From Algoriphagus boseongensis (lineage in GTDB: Bacteria > Bacteroidota > Bacteroidia > Cytophagales > Cyclobacteriaceae), in contig NZ_SNYF01000007.1 of NCBI RefSeq assembly GCF_004362805.1, positions 186,001 to 250,000 of the forward strand: a DNA stretch of 64,000 nucleotides. Direction: 5' to 3'. Every line of letters begins with the position of its first letter. Within the stretch, counting starts at the first letter, position 1. The notes beneath the pieces are model-generated. The model saw only the letters and a list, made by a program, of their open reading frames with translations. It was not told where the DNA came from and did not search any database. Below are positions 26,209-35,947 of the stretch, in pieces. The translations under genes were made by a program, and so were the position numbers.

Positions 26209-28242
26209 ATGATTAGACGATTATTTATCCTTTTTGGACTGGCTTTTTTGGGTTTCTCTTGTGCAGAAGATGAGGTAGTTCCCCGTACGAATCCTCGTTT
26301 TAGTGTCGCCTTAATACAGGGAGTAAATGAGGATGGGGTGGAGTTTTCCGCGAATATTTATGATTATGGCTCTGAAGAAATCTTAGAATATGGGTTTGTA
26401 TTTGGAGCTAATCCCAAGTTGAATGATCCAAATGCCGAGATTTTGTCCATGTCAGGAAGGCCTGAAAAGGAGTTTAAATTAAGGGCCGTTCAAGGTCTTG
26501 AAAGAGGAAAACCTTATTTTGTTGTGGCCTACCTAAAGACTCAATCGGGAATAGTTTATTCTGGAATAAAGGAATTTGTAAGCGAAGGATCTAGAGGGTA
26601 TGTACTGGGTCAAATAATCGCTCCAGAAGAAGTCTTTTTTGGAGATATTTTGATTTTTGAGGGAGAAAATCTACCCAAAAATCAATCCCAAATCCAGGTT
26701 AAAATTGAGGGTTTTCAAGCTGAAGTAATCAGTATGGAGGGCTCTCAGTTTAAGGTGAAAATCCCTGATGTTTTTGAGTTTGATCCAGAAAGGGCAAAGG
26801 AAGGTCGCTTTCAAATTGATCTAAAGGTATCAGTAAAGCAGTTGTCGGTCGAAAAGATTTTGAATTTCCGAAAGCCAAAATTTATTCTTGAAGAAATTCC
26901 AGAGGTAGCCTATACAGACAGGATAAGAATTAAAGGCGCTGATCTTAGGGATTTAAGCCTCCAAGTCAAATATGAGGATGAAAATGGAAAGATATCCAAT
27001 CTTGAGGTTCTGACCAGAGGGGATAATCTAGTTGAAGTTTTGCCTAATGCCTTATTTACTGAAGCCAATCCAAAACTCATTATTCGAGTAAGAGGTATCG
27101 AATACCAAGTTGCCAATTCATTTAAGCTTAAGCCTACTAAGCTAAACAAGGCTCAGACCAGCAAATTTGATGGTTGGTATGCTTATATCGAGTTGAATGG
27201 GGAGAACTTTAATCCATTAGGAAAGGAATACAACAGAGTTGAATTACAAGGGTCTACTTATCATTTGGCAGAAATCACCGAGTTTTCGGCAGACCGGATG
27301 AAAATAACCTTAGTACCGGATGAAGGGGTTTATTCAAGGGAAATCCTAGTTCGGACTAATATGGGACCTGGATTAAGTCAAGATGCTTATAGATTAGAAG
27401 TATCTGACCCTAGGATACCTGTTCAAGAATTCCCATATCAATTTATTACTAGTTTATATTCAGTAGGAGTTAGCTTTCAAAACAAAGGATATTTTGTTTC
27501 AAGTGAAGGTGTTTTTGAGTTTTCTTCTTCCATTTCCTCACCAAAAAGACTATTTGGGCCATTTCCTTCAGCGTTGCAATTCCCATTCAATTTCACGGCT
27601 TCTGGAGAGGGTAATTTGTATTTTTCAGACGGGAAAAAATTGATGCGATTTAATTTAAACTCAAATCAGCCTCAAGCTTTGCCAGATCTTCCCAATAACG
27701 CTACTGAAAATTTAGGATTCTTTGTAAACGAAGGGTACTTGTATGCAGAATATGGCACCTTAAGGGGATATTTCTTCGATCCTTCTTGTTCCAGAAGATT
27801 CAGACTAAATTTATCTACACTTATTTGGGAAGAACTAGCTGCAGATACAGGCAGATATTACATCGGAAATAAAACTTTTAAGGTTAATGGAGATCTTTAT
27901 TCTTATAGAACCCGAGTAAATGAGAATACAAACAATACTGAAATTGCTCGTTTTAATTCGAACACCAAAAGTTGGGAATTTGTAAAAACTATTTTACCTG
28001 GAGGCGTGCAAGTAAGAACTAATGAAGTCTACGTGATAGGAGAAAATGTTTACTTCCTTGAAAGTTCGAATTCTTTTGTTTTGAATTCATCCAATTGGAC
28101 TCAAAAAAATATAGATAATGTGACCCTTGGAATTTGGCCAAAATATGGCTTTCAAATTGAGGATAAACTATACCAGTTTAATTTCCATAGGGAAAAATCG
28201 GTTCTTTATGAGATAGATCCTGATTATTTTGTTTTTAGATAA
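26209..28242 (+). CDS. Surface lipoprotein with TIG/IPT-like domains and a C-terminal kelch-like propeller
   Basis: 677 residues, lipoprotein signal GFSC (Cys18). Residues about 130-400 contain three repeats of an Ig-like TIG/IPT pattern, each with a glycine-asparagine turn (ILIFEGENLP, RIRIKGADL, AYIELNGENF). The C-terminal part (about 410-677) reads as kelch or WD-like blades (NLYFSDGKKLMRF, NVYFLESSNSFVL). Such proteins in Bacteroidetes are surface-exposed and often bind glycans or partner with a barrel protein. The upstream barrel gene, four bases away, is the obvious partner. No enzyme motif is visible. Confidence 0.65.
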   Translation: MIRRLFILFGLAFLGFSCAEDEVVPRTNPRFSVALIQGVNEDGVEFSANIYDYGSEEILEYGFVFGANPKLNDPNAEILSMSGRPEKEFKLRAVQGLERGKPYFVVAYLKTQSGIVYSGIKEFVSEGSRGYVLGQIIAPEEVFFGDILIFEGENLPKNQSQIQVKIEGFQAEVISMEGSQFKVKIPDVFEFDPERAKEGRFQIDLKVSVKQLSVEKILNFRKPKFILEEIPEVAYTDRIRIKGADLRDLSLQVKYEDENGKISNLEVLTRGDNLVEVLPNALFTEANPKLIIRVRGIEYQVANSFKLKPTKLNKAQTSKFDGWYAYIELNGENFNPLGKEYNRVELQGSTYHLAEITEFSADRMKITLVPDEGVYSREILVRTNMGPGLSQDAYRLEVSDPRIPVQEFPYQFITSLYSVGVSFQNKGYFVSSEGVFEFSSSISSPKRLFGPFPSALQFPFNFTASGEGNLYFSDGKKLMRFNLNSNQPQALPDLPNNATENLGFFVNEGYLYAEYGTLRGYFFDPSCSRRFRLNLSTLIWEELAADTGRYYIGNKTFKVNGDLYSYRTRVNENTNNTEIARFNSNTKSWEFVKTILPGGVQVRTNEVYVIGENVYFLESSNSFVLNSSNWTQKNIDNVTLGIWPKYGFQIEDKLYQFNFHREKSVLYEIDPDYFVFR

Positions 28243-28299
28243 ATGGATTACCTGCCATTCTGACCCCTTTGCCTTTTGGCACTTACCTTGAACCAATTG

Positions 28300-28335
28300 G
28301 AAGAACCTTCGTATTTTGAGGGTTCTTCTTTTATT
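28300..28335 (+). terminator. Hairpin terminator after the lipoprotein gene
   Basis: AAGAACC / GGTTCTT stem with a 13-base loop followed by TTTTATTTT, placed between the lipoprotein and lon genes. Confidence 0.7.
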
Positions 28336-28347
28336 TTAGCTATTCCC

Positions 28348-28371
28348 TGACAGCTTGGCTGTCATTCTGTC
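28348..28371 (+). promoter_or_regulatory. Perfect inverted repeat in the lon leader
   Basis: TGACAGC-TTG-GCTGTCA (28348-28364) is a perfect 7-bp inverted repeat that ends ten bases before the lon ATG and runs into GTCATTCTGTC (28361-28371). It could be an operator for stress control or an mRNA hairpin covering the ribosome site. Its function is inferred from position only. Confidence 0.55.
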
Positions 28372-28374
28372 TAT

Positions 28375-30852
28375 ATGAGCCAATTTGATAAAAACATTTT
28401 CCAAAATCTGATGAATGGGGACTTTGCAGGTGAGGGTGATCTGATCCAATTGATTACCGATGAGGACGATCAGGATCTCAGCACCGAATCATTTGTAGAG
28501 GATATTCCTATTCTTTCAGTAAGAAATACCGTTTTGTTTCCTGGGGTTGTGATTCCAATTACTGTTGGAAGACAGCGCTCCATTCGTCTAGTCAAAAAGG
28601 CTTACAAGGGAGACAAGTTGATCGGGGTATGTGCCCAGATCAATCCTAACAATGACGATCCTGCTTGGGAAGATATTTACCATGTGGGTACTCTTGCCAA
28701 AATCATCAAGATGATCGTGCTTCCTGATGGGAACACTACGATTATTATTCAAGGGAAAAAGCGATTCAAAATCCGTGAAACGGTCACAGATGATCCATAT
28801 TTCATGGCAAAAGTGGATTATTTGGAGGAGAATTTCCCTAAGAACTCCAAGAAAATCAAGGCCTTGGAAGAGTCTCTAAAGGATGCTGCAATCAAGATCC
28901 TTCATCTAAACCCGGAGATTCCAAGAGAGGCTCAGGTTGCTTTGGATAATATCGACAATACTGCCTTCTTGACTCACTTCCTTTCCTCAAATATCAATGC
29001 GCCAGTTGAGTCAAAGCAGCGCTTGTTGGAAATCAACGATGGAGTGGAGCGTGCTACCCTTTTGCTGGAGTTCATGATGAAAGACATCCAGATGCTGGAG
29101 CTGAAGTCTGAAATCCAAAAGAAGGTTCACACCGATATCGATCAGCAGCAGAGAGATTATTTCCTTCGCCAGCAAATGAAGGTACTTCAAACCGAACTTG
29201 GTGAAGAGGGACCTGAAAAAGAGGTAGAAGATCTTAGGCTTCGTGGCGCTCAGAAAAATTGGCCTACTGAGGTAAAAAAGCATTTTGAAAAGGAGCTGGA
29301 TAAAATCCTTCGGATTAATCCTTCAGCCGCAGAATACCCTATAGCGCTCAATTATTGCGAGACCATGGTGGAATTGCCATGGAATGAATTTACCCAGGAT
29401 AATTTCGACCTTAAGCATGCCAGACAGATTTTGGATGCGGATCACTTTGGTCTGGAAAAAGTAAAAGACAGAATCATCGAATACTTGGCTGTTCTCAAGC
29501 TCAAGAATGATTTGAAAGGACCGATTCTTTGTCTCTATGGCCCTCCTGGGGTTGGAAAGACTTCGTTGGGTAGATCTATTGCAGCGGCATTGGGTAGAAA
29601 ATATATTCGAATGTCCTTGGGTGGTTTGCATGATGAAGCTGAGATCCGTGGACATCGTAAAACCTACGTGGGTGCGATGCCAGGGAAAATCATCCAAAAC
29701 ATGAAAAAGGTAAAAATCTCCAATCCGGTTTTTGTCCTGGATGAGATTGATAAGCTTTCTTCTGACTTCCGAGGCGATCCTTCCTCAGCATTTCTTGAGG
29801 TATTAGATCCAGAGCAAAACTTTGCCTTTTTGGACAATTACTTGGAGGTAGAATATGACCTGAGCAAGGTTTTGTTCATCGCGACTGCCAATAGTTTGGA
29901 TACAATCCAGCCTGCCCTTCGTGACCGTATGGAAATCATCGAAGTGACGGGATACACCATGGAGGAAAAGCTTGAAATCGCCAAGAGACACTTGGTGCCA
30001 AAGCAAAGAAAAGAACACGGGCTTAAATCTAAAGACGTGACTTTCGAAAAGGCTGCCTTGGTGAAAATCATAGAGGATTATACCCGTGAGTCTGGGGTTA
30101 GAAATCTGGAAAGAGCCATTGGAAAAGTGATTCGAAACATTGCCAAGTCCATTGCCATGGAGGAGGAATACAACCATAAAATAACTACCGAGGCTGTTCG
30201 TAAGATTTTAGGGTCTGAGATTTTCGATAAGGAAAGTTATATTGATAACAGTGTTGCAGGCGTGGTTACCGGACTTGCTTGGACTAGCGTAGGTGGGGAA
30301 ATTCTTTTCATCGAATCCAGCTTAAGCAAAGGTAGAGGGAAACTAACCCTTTCTGGACAGTTGGGAGATGTAATGAAGGAATCCGCGATGACCGCACTTT
30401 CCTATCTTAAATCCCAAGCTGAAACTTTGGGAATTGATCATCGGGTTTTTGATCAATACGATCTTCATATCCACGTGCCAGCTGGAGCTGTACCTAAAGA
30501 CGGCCCATCAGCAGGGATTACCATGTTGACCGCCATGGCTTCGGTGTATACCCAGAGAAAAGTCAAATCTAAATTGGCGATGACTGGAGAGATCAGCTTG
30601 ATCGGAAAGGTCATGCCTGTAGGTGGAATCAAGGAAAAAATCCTTGCCGCAAAGCGTGCCGGGATCAAGGAGATCATTCTTTGTAAAAAGAACCTTCGGG
30701 ACATCGAGGAGATCGATCCGCAATATGTCAAAGGAATTCAATTCCACTTCGTAGACAAAGTAAGTGAGGTATTGGAAATAGCCTTGACCAAATCTCTGGT
30801 GGATAAACCGCTGAAATTCACCTTTACATCTGAAAACAAAACCAATGACTAA
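28375..30852 (+). CDS. lon: ATP-dependent protease Lon
   Basis: 825 residues, normal for bacterial LonA. The order is an N-terminal substrate-recognition domain (about 45-250), coiled coil, AAA+ module with Walker A GPPGVGKT (389-396) and Walker B FVLDEIDK, then the protease domain. The catalytic dyad is Ser712 (in KDGPSAG) and Lys755 (in GGIKEK), with the spacing of E. coli Lon. It degrades damaged and regulatory proteins in the cytoplasm. A perfect inverted repeat sits in its leader. It is followed by hslU after 73 bases containing two small hairpins. Confidence 0.97.
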   Translation: MSQFDKNIFQNLMNGDFAGEGDLIQLITDEDDQDLSTESFVEDIPILSVRNTVLFPGVVIPITVGRQRSIRLVKKAYKGDKLIGVCAQINPNNDDPAWEDIYHVGTLAKIIKMIVLPDGNTTIIIQGKKRFKIRETVTDDPYFMAKVDYLEENFPKNSKKIKALEESLKDAAIKILHLNPEIPREAQVALDNIDNTAFLTHFLSSNINAPVESKQRLLEINDGVERATLLLEFMMKDIQMLELKSEIQKKVHTDIDQQQRDYFLRQQMKVLQTELGEEGPEKEVEDLRLRGAQKNWPTEVKKHFEKELDKILRINPSAAEYPIALNYCETMVELPWNEFTQDNFDLKHARQILDADHFGLEKVKDRIIEYLAVLKLKNDLKGPILCLYGPPGVGKTSLGRSIAAALGRKYIRMSLGGLHDEAEIRGHRKTYVGAMPGKIIQNMKKVKISNPVFVLDEIDKLSSDFRGDPSSAFLEVLDPEQNFAFLDNYLEVEYDLSKVLFIATANSLDTIQPALRDRMEIIEVTGYTMEEKLEIAKRHLVPKQRKEHGLKSKDVTFEKAALVKIIEDYTRESGVRNLERAIGKVIRNIAKSIAMEEEYNHKITTEAVRKILGSEIFDKESYIDNSVAGVVTGLAWTSVGGEILFIESSLSKGRGKLTLSGQLGDVMKESAMTALSYLKSQAETLGIDHRVFDQYDLHIHVPAGAVPKDGPSAGITMLTAMASVYTQRKVKSKLAMTGEISLIGKVMPVGGIKEKILAAKRAGIKEIILCKKNLRDIEEIDPQYVKGIQFHFVDKVSEVLEIALTKSLVDKPLKFTFTSENKTND

Positions 30853-30857
30853 TAAGC

Positions 30858-30906
30858 TGATCTTCTATAAAAGGAAGATCGGCACTTTTAGGAGGATTTC
30901 TCCTCC
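30858..30906 (+). other. Two small hairpins between lon and hslU
   Basis: GATCTTC/GAAGATC (about 30860-30880) followed by CTTTTAGG, and then GGAGG/CCTCC (about 30891-30905). The first resembles a weak terminator and the second could fold over the hslU leader. They may set the lon:hslU ratio. Confidence 0.45.
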
Positions 30907-30925
30907 ATACTAAAACCACAACAAC

Positions 30926-32323
30926 ATGAATTCAATCGAATCACTTACTCCAAGACAAATCGTCGAAGAGTTGGATAAATACATCATCGGACAAAAAGAC
31001 GCCAAAAGAAATGTGGCTATTGCCCTGAGGAATAGAATTCGCAGGATGATGGTCAAGTCCGAAATTCAAAAGGACATCGTTCCAAATAACATTTTATTGA
31101 TAGGAAGTACCGGTGTGGGTAAAACGGAAATAGCCCGTCGTTTGGCGAAAATCGCTCAGGCTCCATTTACCAAGGTCGAAGCATCCAAGTTCACAGAAGT
31201 GGGCTATGTAGGCAGGGACGTAGAGAGTATGGTGAGAGATTTGGTCGAGCAATCCGTTCACTTGGTCAGAGAAGTAAAAAAGGAAGAAGTCAAGCTCAAA
31301 GCCACTGATGCTGTGGAAGAGGTGATTTTGGATATTCTTATTCCTCCGGTGAAAAGTGCAGGATTCACCCGTCAGCTTTCTGCCAATCCGGAATTGGAAA
31401 ACGAACCCAATTCTGACGCTGATCTCAATGAAAGAACTCGAGATAGATTCCGGGAAAAATTGAGAAACGGAGAACTCGACGATCGAAAAATCGAAATCAA
31501 TGTCAAGGCCAGTTCACCGGTTGGAATCGGAATGATCGGTAACGGAATGATTGACGATGCCAGCATGGCTGGACTTCAGGATATGATTTCTGGCATGATG
31601 CCGAAAAAGACCAAAAAGCGTAAGCTTTCTATTGCTGAAGCCAGAAAGGTTCTTTTGGAAGAAGAAATGTCCAAGCTCATTGATCATGATGAGGTTAAGG
31701 AAGAAGCGATTCGACTAGCCGAAAACAATGGTATTATCTTCATCGATGAGATAGATAAAATAGCCTCCAAGTCTGGTAAAAATGGAGGTGGACCTGATGT
31801 AAGTAGAGAAGGAGTGCAGCGAGATCTTTTGCCTATCGTAGAAGGTTCTGCTGTGAATACCAAATATGGGGTGGTCAATACAGACCACGTGCTATTCATT
31901 GCGGCAGGAGCATTCCATGTCAGTAAGCCTTCGGATTTGATTCCTGAGCTTCAAGGCCGTTTCCCGATTCGTGTTGAATTGCAAAGTTTGACGCAGGAGG
32001 ATTTTTCCAGAATTCTTCGCGAGCCAAAAAATGCCTTGACTAAGCAGTATCAGGCATTGTTTGATTCAGAGCAGGTGGCTTTGGATTTTACTGATGAGGC
32101 CATTGAAGAAATAGCAAGATTAGCCTTTTTGATCAATCAGGAGGTAGAAAATATCGGGGCAAGAAGATTGCATACTGTGATGAGTCATTTGCTAAATGAT
32201 TTTCTATTTGAAGTTCCTGATCTTATTCAGCCAAATTCAAAAATCATGGTAACAAAGGAAATGGTACTGGAAAGACTAAGCGCATTAGTTAAGAACCGAG
32301 ACCTTTCACAATATATTCTATAA
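30926..32323 (+). CDS. hslU: ATP-dependent protease ATPase subunit HslU
   Basis: 465 residues, a normal ClpY/HslU. Walker A is GSTGVGKT (60-67), the pore motif GYVGRD is at 93-98, the variable I-domain spans about 110-240 and Walker B is IIFIDEIDK (about 271-279). The C-terminus ends DLSQYIL, the tail that inserts into HslV. It unfolds substrates for the HslV peptidase. hslV is not adjacent and must be elsewhere. The gene lies downstream of lon and ends at a terminator. Confidence 0.96.
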   Translation: MNSIESLTPRQIVEELDKYIIGQKDAKRNVAIALRNRIRRMMVKSEIQKDIVPNNILLIGSTGVGKTEIARRLAKIAQAPFTKVEASKFTEVGYVGRDVESMVRDLVEQSVHLVREVKKEEVKLKATDAVEEVILDILIPPVKSAGFTRQLSANPELENEPNSDADLNERTRDRFREKLRNGELDDRKIEINVKASSPVGIGMIGNGMIDDASMAGLQDMISGMMPKKTKKRKLSIAEARKVLLEEEMSKLIDHDEVKEEAIRLAENNGIIFIDEIDKIASKSGKNGGGPDVSREGVQRDLLPIVEGSAVNTKYGVVNTDHVLFIAAGAFHVSKPSDLIPELQGRFPIRVELQSLTQEDFSRILREPKNALTKQYQALFDSEQVALDFTDEAIEEIARLAFLINQEVENIGARRLHTVMSHLLNDFLFEVPDLIQPNSKIMVTKEMVLERLSALVKNRDLSQYIL

Positions 32324-32327
32324 AAAA

Positions 32328-32354
32328 CTAGGCACTGAAAGGTGCCTTTTTTCA
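32328..32354 (+). terminator. Hairpin terminator after hslU
   Basis: AGGCAC / GTGCCT stem followed by TTTTTT, directly before the next ATG at 32356. Confidence 0.7.
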
Positions 32355-32355
32355 T

Positions 32356-33087
32356 ATGAAAACTTTACTCGTTATCACCGGTCACTCCAAGGGTTTGGGA
32401 AAAGCCATTTTGGAGAAATTTATTAATGAAAAAGACATTCTGATTTTGGCAATTTCTCGAACTTCCTTGGATTTGGAACGGGATAATTTGCAGGAAATTC
32501 CTTTGGATTTAAGTGATTTGAATGCCTTGGAAGTACAGCTTCCAGCTCTTTTTCCCAAGGAGAAATTTGACCGGATGCTATTGATCAATAATGCGGGTTG
32601 GATAGGGGAGGTGAAGCCGGTTGGGAAGCTGCATCCTAAGGGAATTCGCCAGGTTTTAAATCTGAATTTGGTTGCACCCATGATACTATCTGATGCCTTT
32701 GCCAAAGCCTATGCGGATCAAAAGGGTACAAAAATCATCATCAATATCAGTTCGGGTGCCGCGAGCAAGCCTCTGCCGGGTTGGGGAGAATATTGTACCA
32801 GTAAGGCAGGCTTAGCCATGTTTTCAAAAGTTGCAGCAGAAGAATTAAAGGAAAATGGATTCCGGGTTTTTTCCCTGGCTCCTGGAATAGTGGATACAGA
32901 AATGCAGGCAGAAATACGGGAGGCAGATCAAAGTGATTTTCCGGCTTTGGAAAGGTTTAAATCCTATAAATCCGAAGGGCAATTAAGTCAAGCGGAAGAA
33001 GTTGCTCAAAAGATTTACTTTCTTGCTACCCACCCGGATCAGTTCGAGGATGTGGTGCAGGATGTGAGGAATTTTAAAGCAGATTAA
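32356..33087 (+). CDS. Short-chain dehydrogenase/reductase, sepiapterin/benzil reductase-like
   Basis: 243-residue classical SDR. The cofactor motif is TGHSKGLG (8-15), NNAG is at 78-81, and the catalytic Ser132/133, Tyr146 and Lys150 (YCTSK) are in place. NADP(H)-dependent reduction of a carbonyl is expected. The ITGHSKGLG start and overall layout resemble sepiapterin reductase-type bacterial SDRs, but the substrate cannot be set by eye. The gene overlaps the convergent SixA gene by four bases at its 3' end, and it starts almost inside the hslU terminator. Confidence 0.85.
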   Translation: MKTLLVITGHSKGLGKAILEKFINEKDILILAISRTSLDLERDNLQEIPLDLSDLNALEVQLPALFPKEKFDRMLLINNAGWIGEVKPVGKLHPKGIRQVLNLNLVAPMILSDAFAKAYADQKGTKIIINISSGAASKPLPGWGEYCTSKAGLAMFSKVAAEELKENGFRVFSLAPGIVDTEMQAEIREADQSDFPALERFKSYKSEGQLSQAEEVAQKIYFLATHPDQFEDVVQDVRNFKAD

Positions 33088-33575
33088 TGGATTTTCTTTG
33101 GATAGTCCATAAACCAAAATTCTGTGGTTTTAGGGTCGGTATCTGCCCAATGCTCGCTTTTTACCTTAAAGCCAAATTGCCCTGAGGTGGGTAAATTATC
33201 CAGTTTTCCTCCCAAATATTCAATCAATTCATTAAATCCTGGATTATGTCCTACCACAAATAGGGTGTTAATGGAATCGTGCTGCATCTTGATATACTTT
33301 AAGATGGTATGTGCGGATGCATGATATAGCTTATCAATCACCACGATTTTTTCTTCCTCAATTCCCAAAGCTTCAGCAGTAATTTTAGCTGTTTCAACTG
33401 CTCTAACTGCTGAGGAACTCAGGATCAAATCGGGAAAAATTTCTCGCTTTTGAAGTCTCTTAGCCATTTTGGGAAGATCTCTCAATCCCCGATCAGCCAG
33501 AGGCCTATCATGGTCAGAAAGGAAGGGTTGGTCCCATGCTGATTTTCCGTGCCTTATCAAAATAATTTTTTTCAT
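33084..33575 (-). CDS. SixA-type phosphohistidine phosphatase (histidine phosphatase superfamily)
   Basis: 163 residues from ATG 33575; upstream codons to a TTG at 33617 are discarded because the protein then starts cleanly as MKKIILIRHGKS. The catalytic RHG is at 8-10 (His9 nucleophile), with the second histidine in VVGHNPG (about residue 105). In E. coli SixA dephosphorylates a phosphohistidine of phosphotransfer proteins, and members of the family also act on small phosphoesters. It is monocistronic and divergent from the cold-shock gene 90 bases away. Confidence 0.85.
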   Translation of the reverse strand: MKKIILIRHGKSAWDQPFLSDHDRPLADRGLRDLPKMAKRLQKREIFPDLILSSSAVRAVETAKITAEALGIEEEKIVVIDKLYHASAHTILKYIKMQHDSINTLFVVGHNPGFNELIEYLGGKLDNLPTSGQFGFKVKSEHWADTDPKTTEFWFMDYPKKIH

Positions 33576-33664
33576 ATCACTCGAAAAAAAAACGATTATT
33601 TTGTTTTTTTTGATCAAATATTTACATTTAACGCTCTTACAATTACAATTTATATCAATTTATT

Positions 33665-33856
33665 ATGTTTACCGGCACAGTAAAATTTTACAATGAAGCA
33701 AAGGGTTTCGGATTTATCGTAGATGATGAAACTCAGGGTGATGTGTTTGTTCACGCCACTGGGTTAGTTGATAAAGTCGCTCAAAACGACAAAGTCACCT
33801 ACGACATCAAGGATGGAAAAAAGGGACCAAACGCCATCAACGTCAAAAAGGCCTAA
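33665..33856 (+). CDS. Cold-shock domain protein (CspA family)
   Basis: 63 residues forming a single OB-fold cold-shock domain. RNP1 is KGFGFI (13-18) and RNP2 is VFVH (26-29). It binds single-stranded RNA or DNA and melts RNA structures. The length and the GTVKFYN start are typical. The leader between the SixA gene and this ATG is very AT-rich, and no classic cold box was identified. A strong terminator follows. Confidence 0.95.
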   Translation: MFTGTVKFYNEAKGFGFIVDDETQGDVFVHATGLVDKVAQNDKVTYDIKDGKKGPNAINVKKA

Positions 33857-33882
33857 AATATTCTGAAGAATAGATTAGCACT

Positions 33883-33915
33883 TCCCCCGAAGTTTATTCT
33901 TCGGGGGATTTTTTA
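33883..33915. terminator. Bidirectional hairpin terminator
   Basis: TCCCCCGAA / TTCGGGGGA stem with TTTTTTATTTT tail. It lies between the cold-shock gene and the convergent MscS gene, overlapping the latter's final codons. Confidence 0.8.
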
Positions 33916-35942
33916 TTTTCCTCCTGTTGGGATTTTTTCAACTCAGGAAGTGATTTGATATACAAATCTCTCTTAGGGAAAGGAATTTCTACTCCATTTT
34001 CCAAGAAAGATTCAAAGATGTTATTCATTACCTCATTTCGCACATCGAGGTAAATATCCATGGATTCAACCCAGAAGAGGACCCTAAAGTCAACTGAGCT
34101 ATCTCCGAAGTTTTGCATGTGAACTTTAGGTTCAGGAAATTTCATGATTTTATCATTTTTCAAGACCTCAGAAATCAGTTCTTTGACTTTTTTCATGTCT
34201 GAATCATAGGCTACTCCAATGATCAGCTCCACTCGTCTTCGCTTATTAGACAGCGTCCAGTTGATCAGGCTTTGAGAAAGCAAATCTCCATTGGGGACTA
34301 CAATTTCGGATCCATCATAGGCTAATATTTTACTTGCCCGGATTCCTACTTCTTTGACTTTTCCGGTCATATTTCCGACTTCAATATCATCTCCGATTTG
34401 AATGGGTTTTTCAAAAGCCAATATTAGCCCTGATACCAGGTTGTTGATGATAGTTTGAAGACCAAAACCAATACCCACGGAAAGGGCACCAAGAACAATG
34501 GCAATTTTATCAAGAGGGATTTTTGCAGCAGTCGCAGCAATAAAAAACCCTACAGTAAGGATACCTAGTCGAATAATTAAAACGGAGCTCCCCAATTTTT
34601 TTTGAGGGGCTGAGGATATGTTTTGATCATTAAGTGAAATGAAGTAGGAAACGTTGTTTGCAATTAGGCTGGACAAATAAACCAATCCTGCAAAAAGGAA
34701 TAAGCTACCGAAAGTAAATGTTGAATCTCCTAGTTTCCTTTCCTGATCCATGAATTCAGTGAGGCTTCCTAGTATATATTTGTTTAGGCTAAGGTTCTGT
34801 AGCAAAAGGGCAACCCAGATAAAAATTGCCACTATTACAAGAATATTTCTAAGTCGCCTCTGAATTTCCTGAAAATTAAGGTAAGCGGTGATGTAGTCTA
34901 CATTTTTCTGTTTTTCGATCATTAGGAAAATAATCTCAGTTAAAACTTTAACAAAGAAATATAGCACTACAGCATAGGCAAAACTTGAAATACCAGCTAT
35001 GCTGAGGATCTTACTTAGGCTAAATCTTCCTAATATATTGGCCACTGTAGCCAAAACTAGGAACAGTACGGTCAAATTTCTTACCCATGTAATTAATCTA
35101 GTTTCCTCGACAAGTTCACTTTTGAATTTGGTTTTTATCCCAACCAATACAGCTAGGATTAGTAAGTTTCCTATTAAATAGTACATTCTTTCTTGGTAGG
35201 CGATTTCCCAATAAAGGTTGCTTACAGTAAAAAATAAAAAGACGATTACCCCTACTGCCCACTTTAGGAATATCAATTTTTCATAGTTTCTGAAAATGAT
35301 AATCGACGCAAGTATAACTTGCGCTGCAAGAGAAAAAGTCATAAAAGCGAAATAGCTAATTTCGAAAAGAAGAAGTAATAATGGAGTTAAACCGAGAATT
35401 ACCCCAATAATTGGGTTCTTTTTTAGGAACCTTATTCGGCTGAAAACGCCGCCTTCATTGGTTTCATTTTCGTCTTTTTTAAGTTTTTTAAGTGTAGAGA
35501 TTACGAGATAAAAAGTCACTAAAAGTATAAGAGCAGAAATGATTGCACTGATTTTTTGCATTCCAATTTGGATCAAAAAAAGCTTCCAATTCAGTTCTAG
35601 TGACTCAAATGTTATACTAAAAATTGATTTTGGTGATGGGATAGAATAGTCCTCCCAAATGAAGTTTATTTCTTTTTTGAATATGGACTTTTCTAAGGCT
35701 ATCTTGCTTTTTTCAACATAGTCCTTCAGCTCCTCAATTTGAATAATGGATAAATTCAGTCGGGATTGAAGCCGAGCAGCCTGAAGCTCCTGTCGAAAAA
35801 TAGTACTGTCAATGGACTGGATATTTTTCTTAAGCAGATTTATTTCAAGACTATAATTAGGGAGGAGTAAGGAATCCCTGATTTTGTATTTGAAATAATC
35901 ATCCGTACGGATACTGATTAGAAGGCTGTCTAAGTATCCCAA
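33894..35942 (-). CDS. MscS-family mechanosensitive channel, main part (5' end split off by a frameshift)
   Basis: 682 residues from TTG 35942, with no good start codon. Several membrane helices (about 125-470) lead into the conserved MscS pore and beta domain: SVGIGFGLQTIINNLVSGLIL, PIQIGDDIEVG, GKVKEVGIRASKI and VPNGDLLSQSLINW, then the C-terminal cage domain. It opens under membrane tension to release solutes. The frame continues upstream through CGA GAC TTA AAA to a TGA, while the gene next to it (35948-36388) ends in another frame and supplies the missing signal peptide and periplasmic domain. Restoring one A in a five-A run joins them into one protein of about 830 residues. It is therefore probably a frameshifted gene or a sequencing error. 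Confidence 0.85.
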   Translation of the reverse strand: MGYLDSLLISIRTDDYFKYKIRDSLLLPNYSLEINLLKKNIQSIDSTIFRQELQAARLQSRLNLSIIQIEELKDYVEKSKIALEKSIFKKEINFIWEDYSIPSPKSIFSITFESLELNWKLFLIQIGMQKISAIISALILLVTFYLVISTLKKLKKDENETNEGGVFSRIRFLKKNPIIGVILGLTPLLLLLFEISYFAFMTFSLAAQVILASIIIFRNYEKLIFLKWAVGVIVFLFFTVSNLYWEIAYQERMYYLIGNLLILAVLVGIKTKFKSELVEETRLITWVRNLTVLFLVLATVANILGRFSLSKILSIAGISSFAYAVVLYFFVKVLTEIIFLMIEKQKNVDYITAYLNFQEIQRRLRNILVIVAIFIWVALLLQNLSLNKYILGSLTEFMDQERKLGDSTFTFGSLFLFAGLVYLSSLIANNVSYFISLNDQNISSAPQKKLGSSVLIIRLGILTVGFFIAATAAKIPLDKIAIVLGALSVGIGFGLQTIINNLVSGLILAFEKPIQIGDDIEVGNMTGKVKEVGIRASKILAYDGSEIVVPNGDLLSQSLINWTLSNKRRRVELIIGVAYDSDMKKVKELISEVLKNDKIMKFPEPKVHMQNFGDSSVDFRVLFWVESMDIYLDVRNEVMNNIFESFLENGVEIPFPKRDLYIKSLPELKKSQQEENKKSPEE

Positions 35943-35947
35943 TCGGT

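Noticed and set aside
30926-32323. Expectation of hslV next to hslU
   Set aside because: The flanking genes are lon and an SDR; no HslV start (TT-nucleophile peptidase) is seen in the window.
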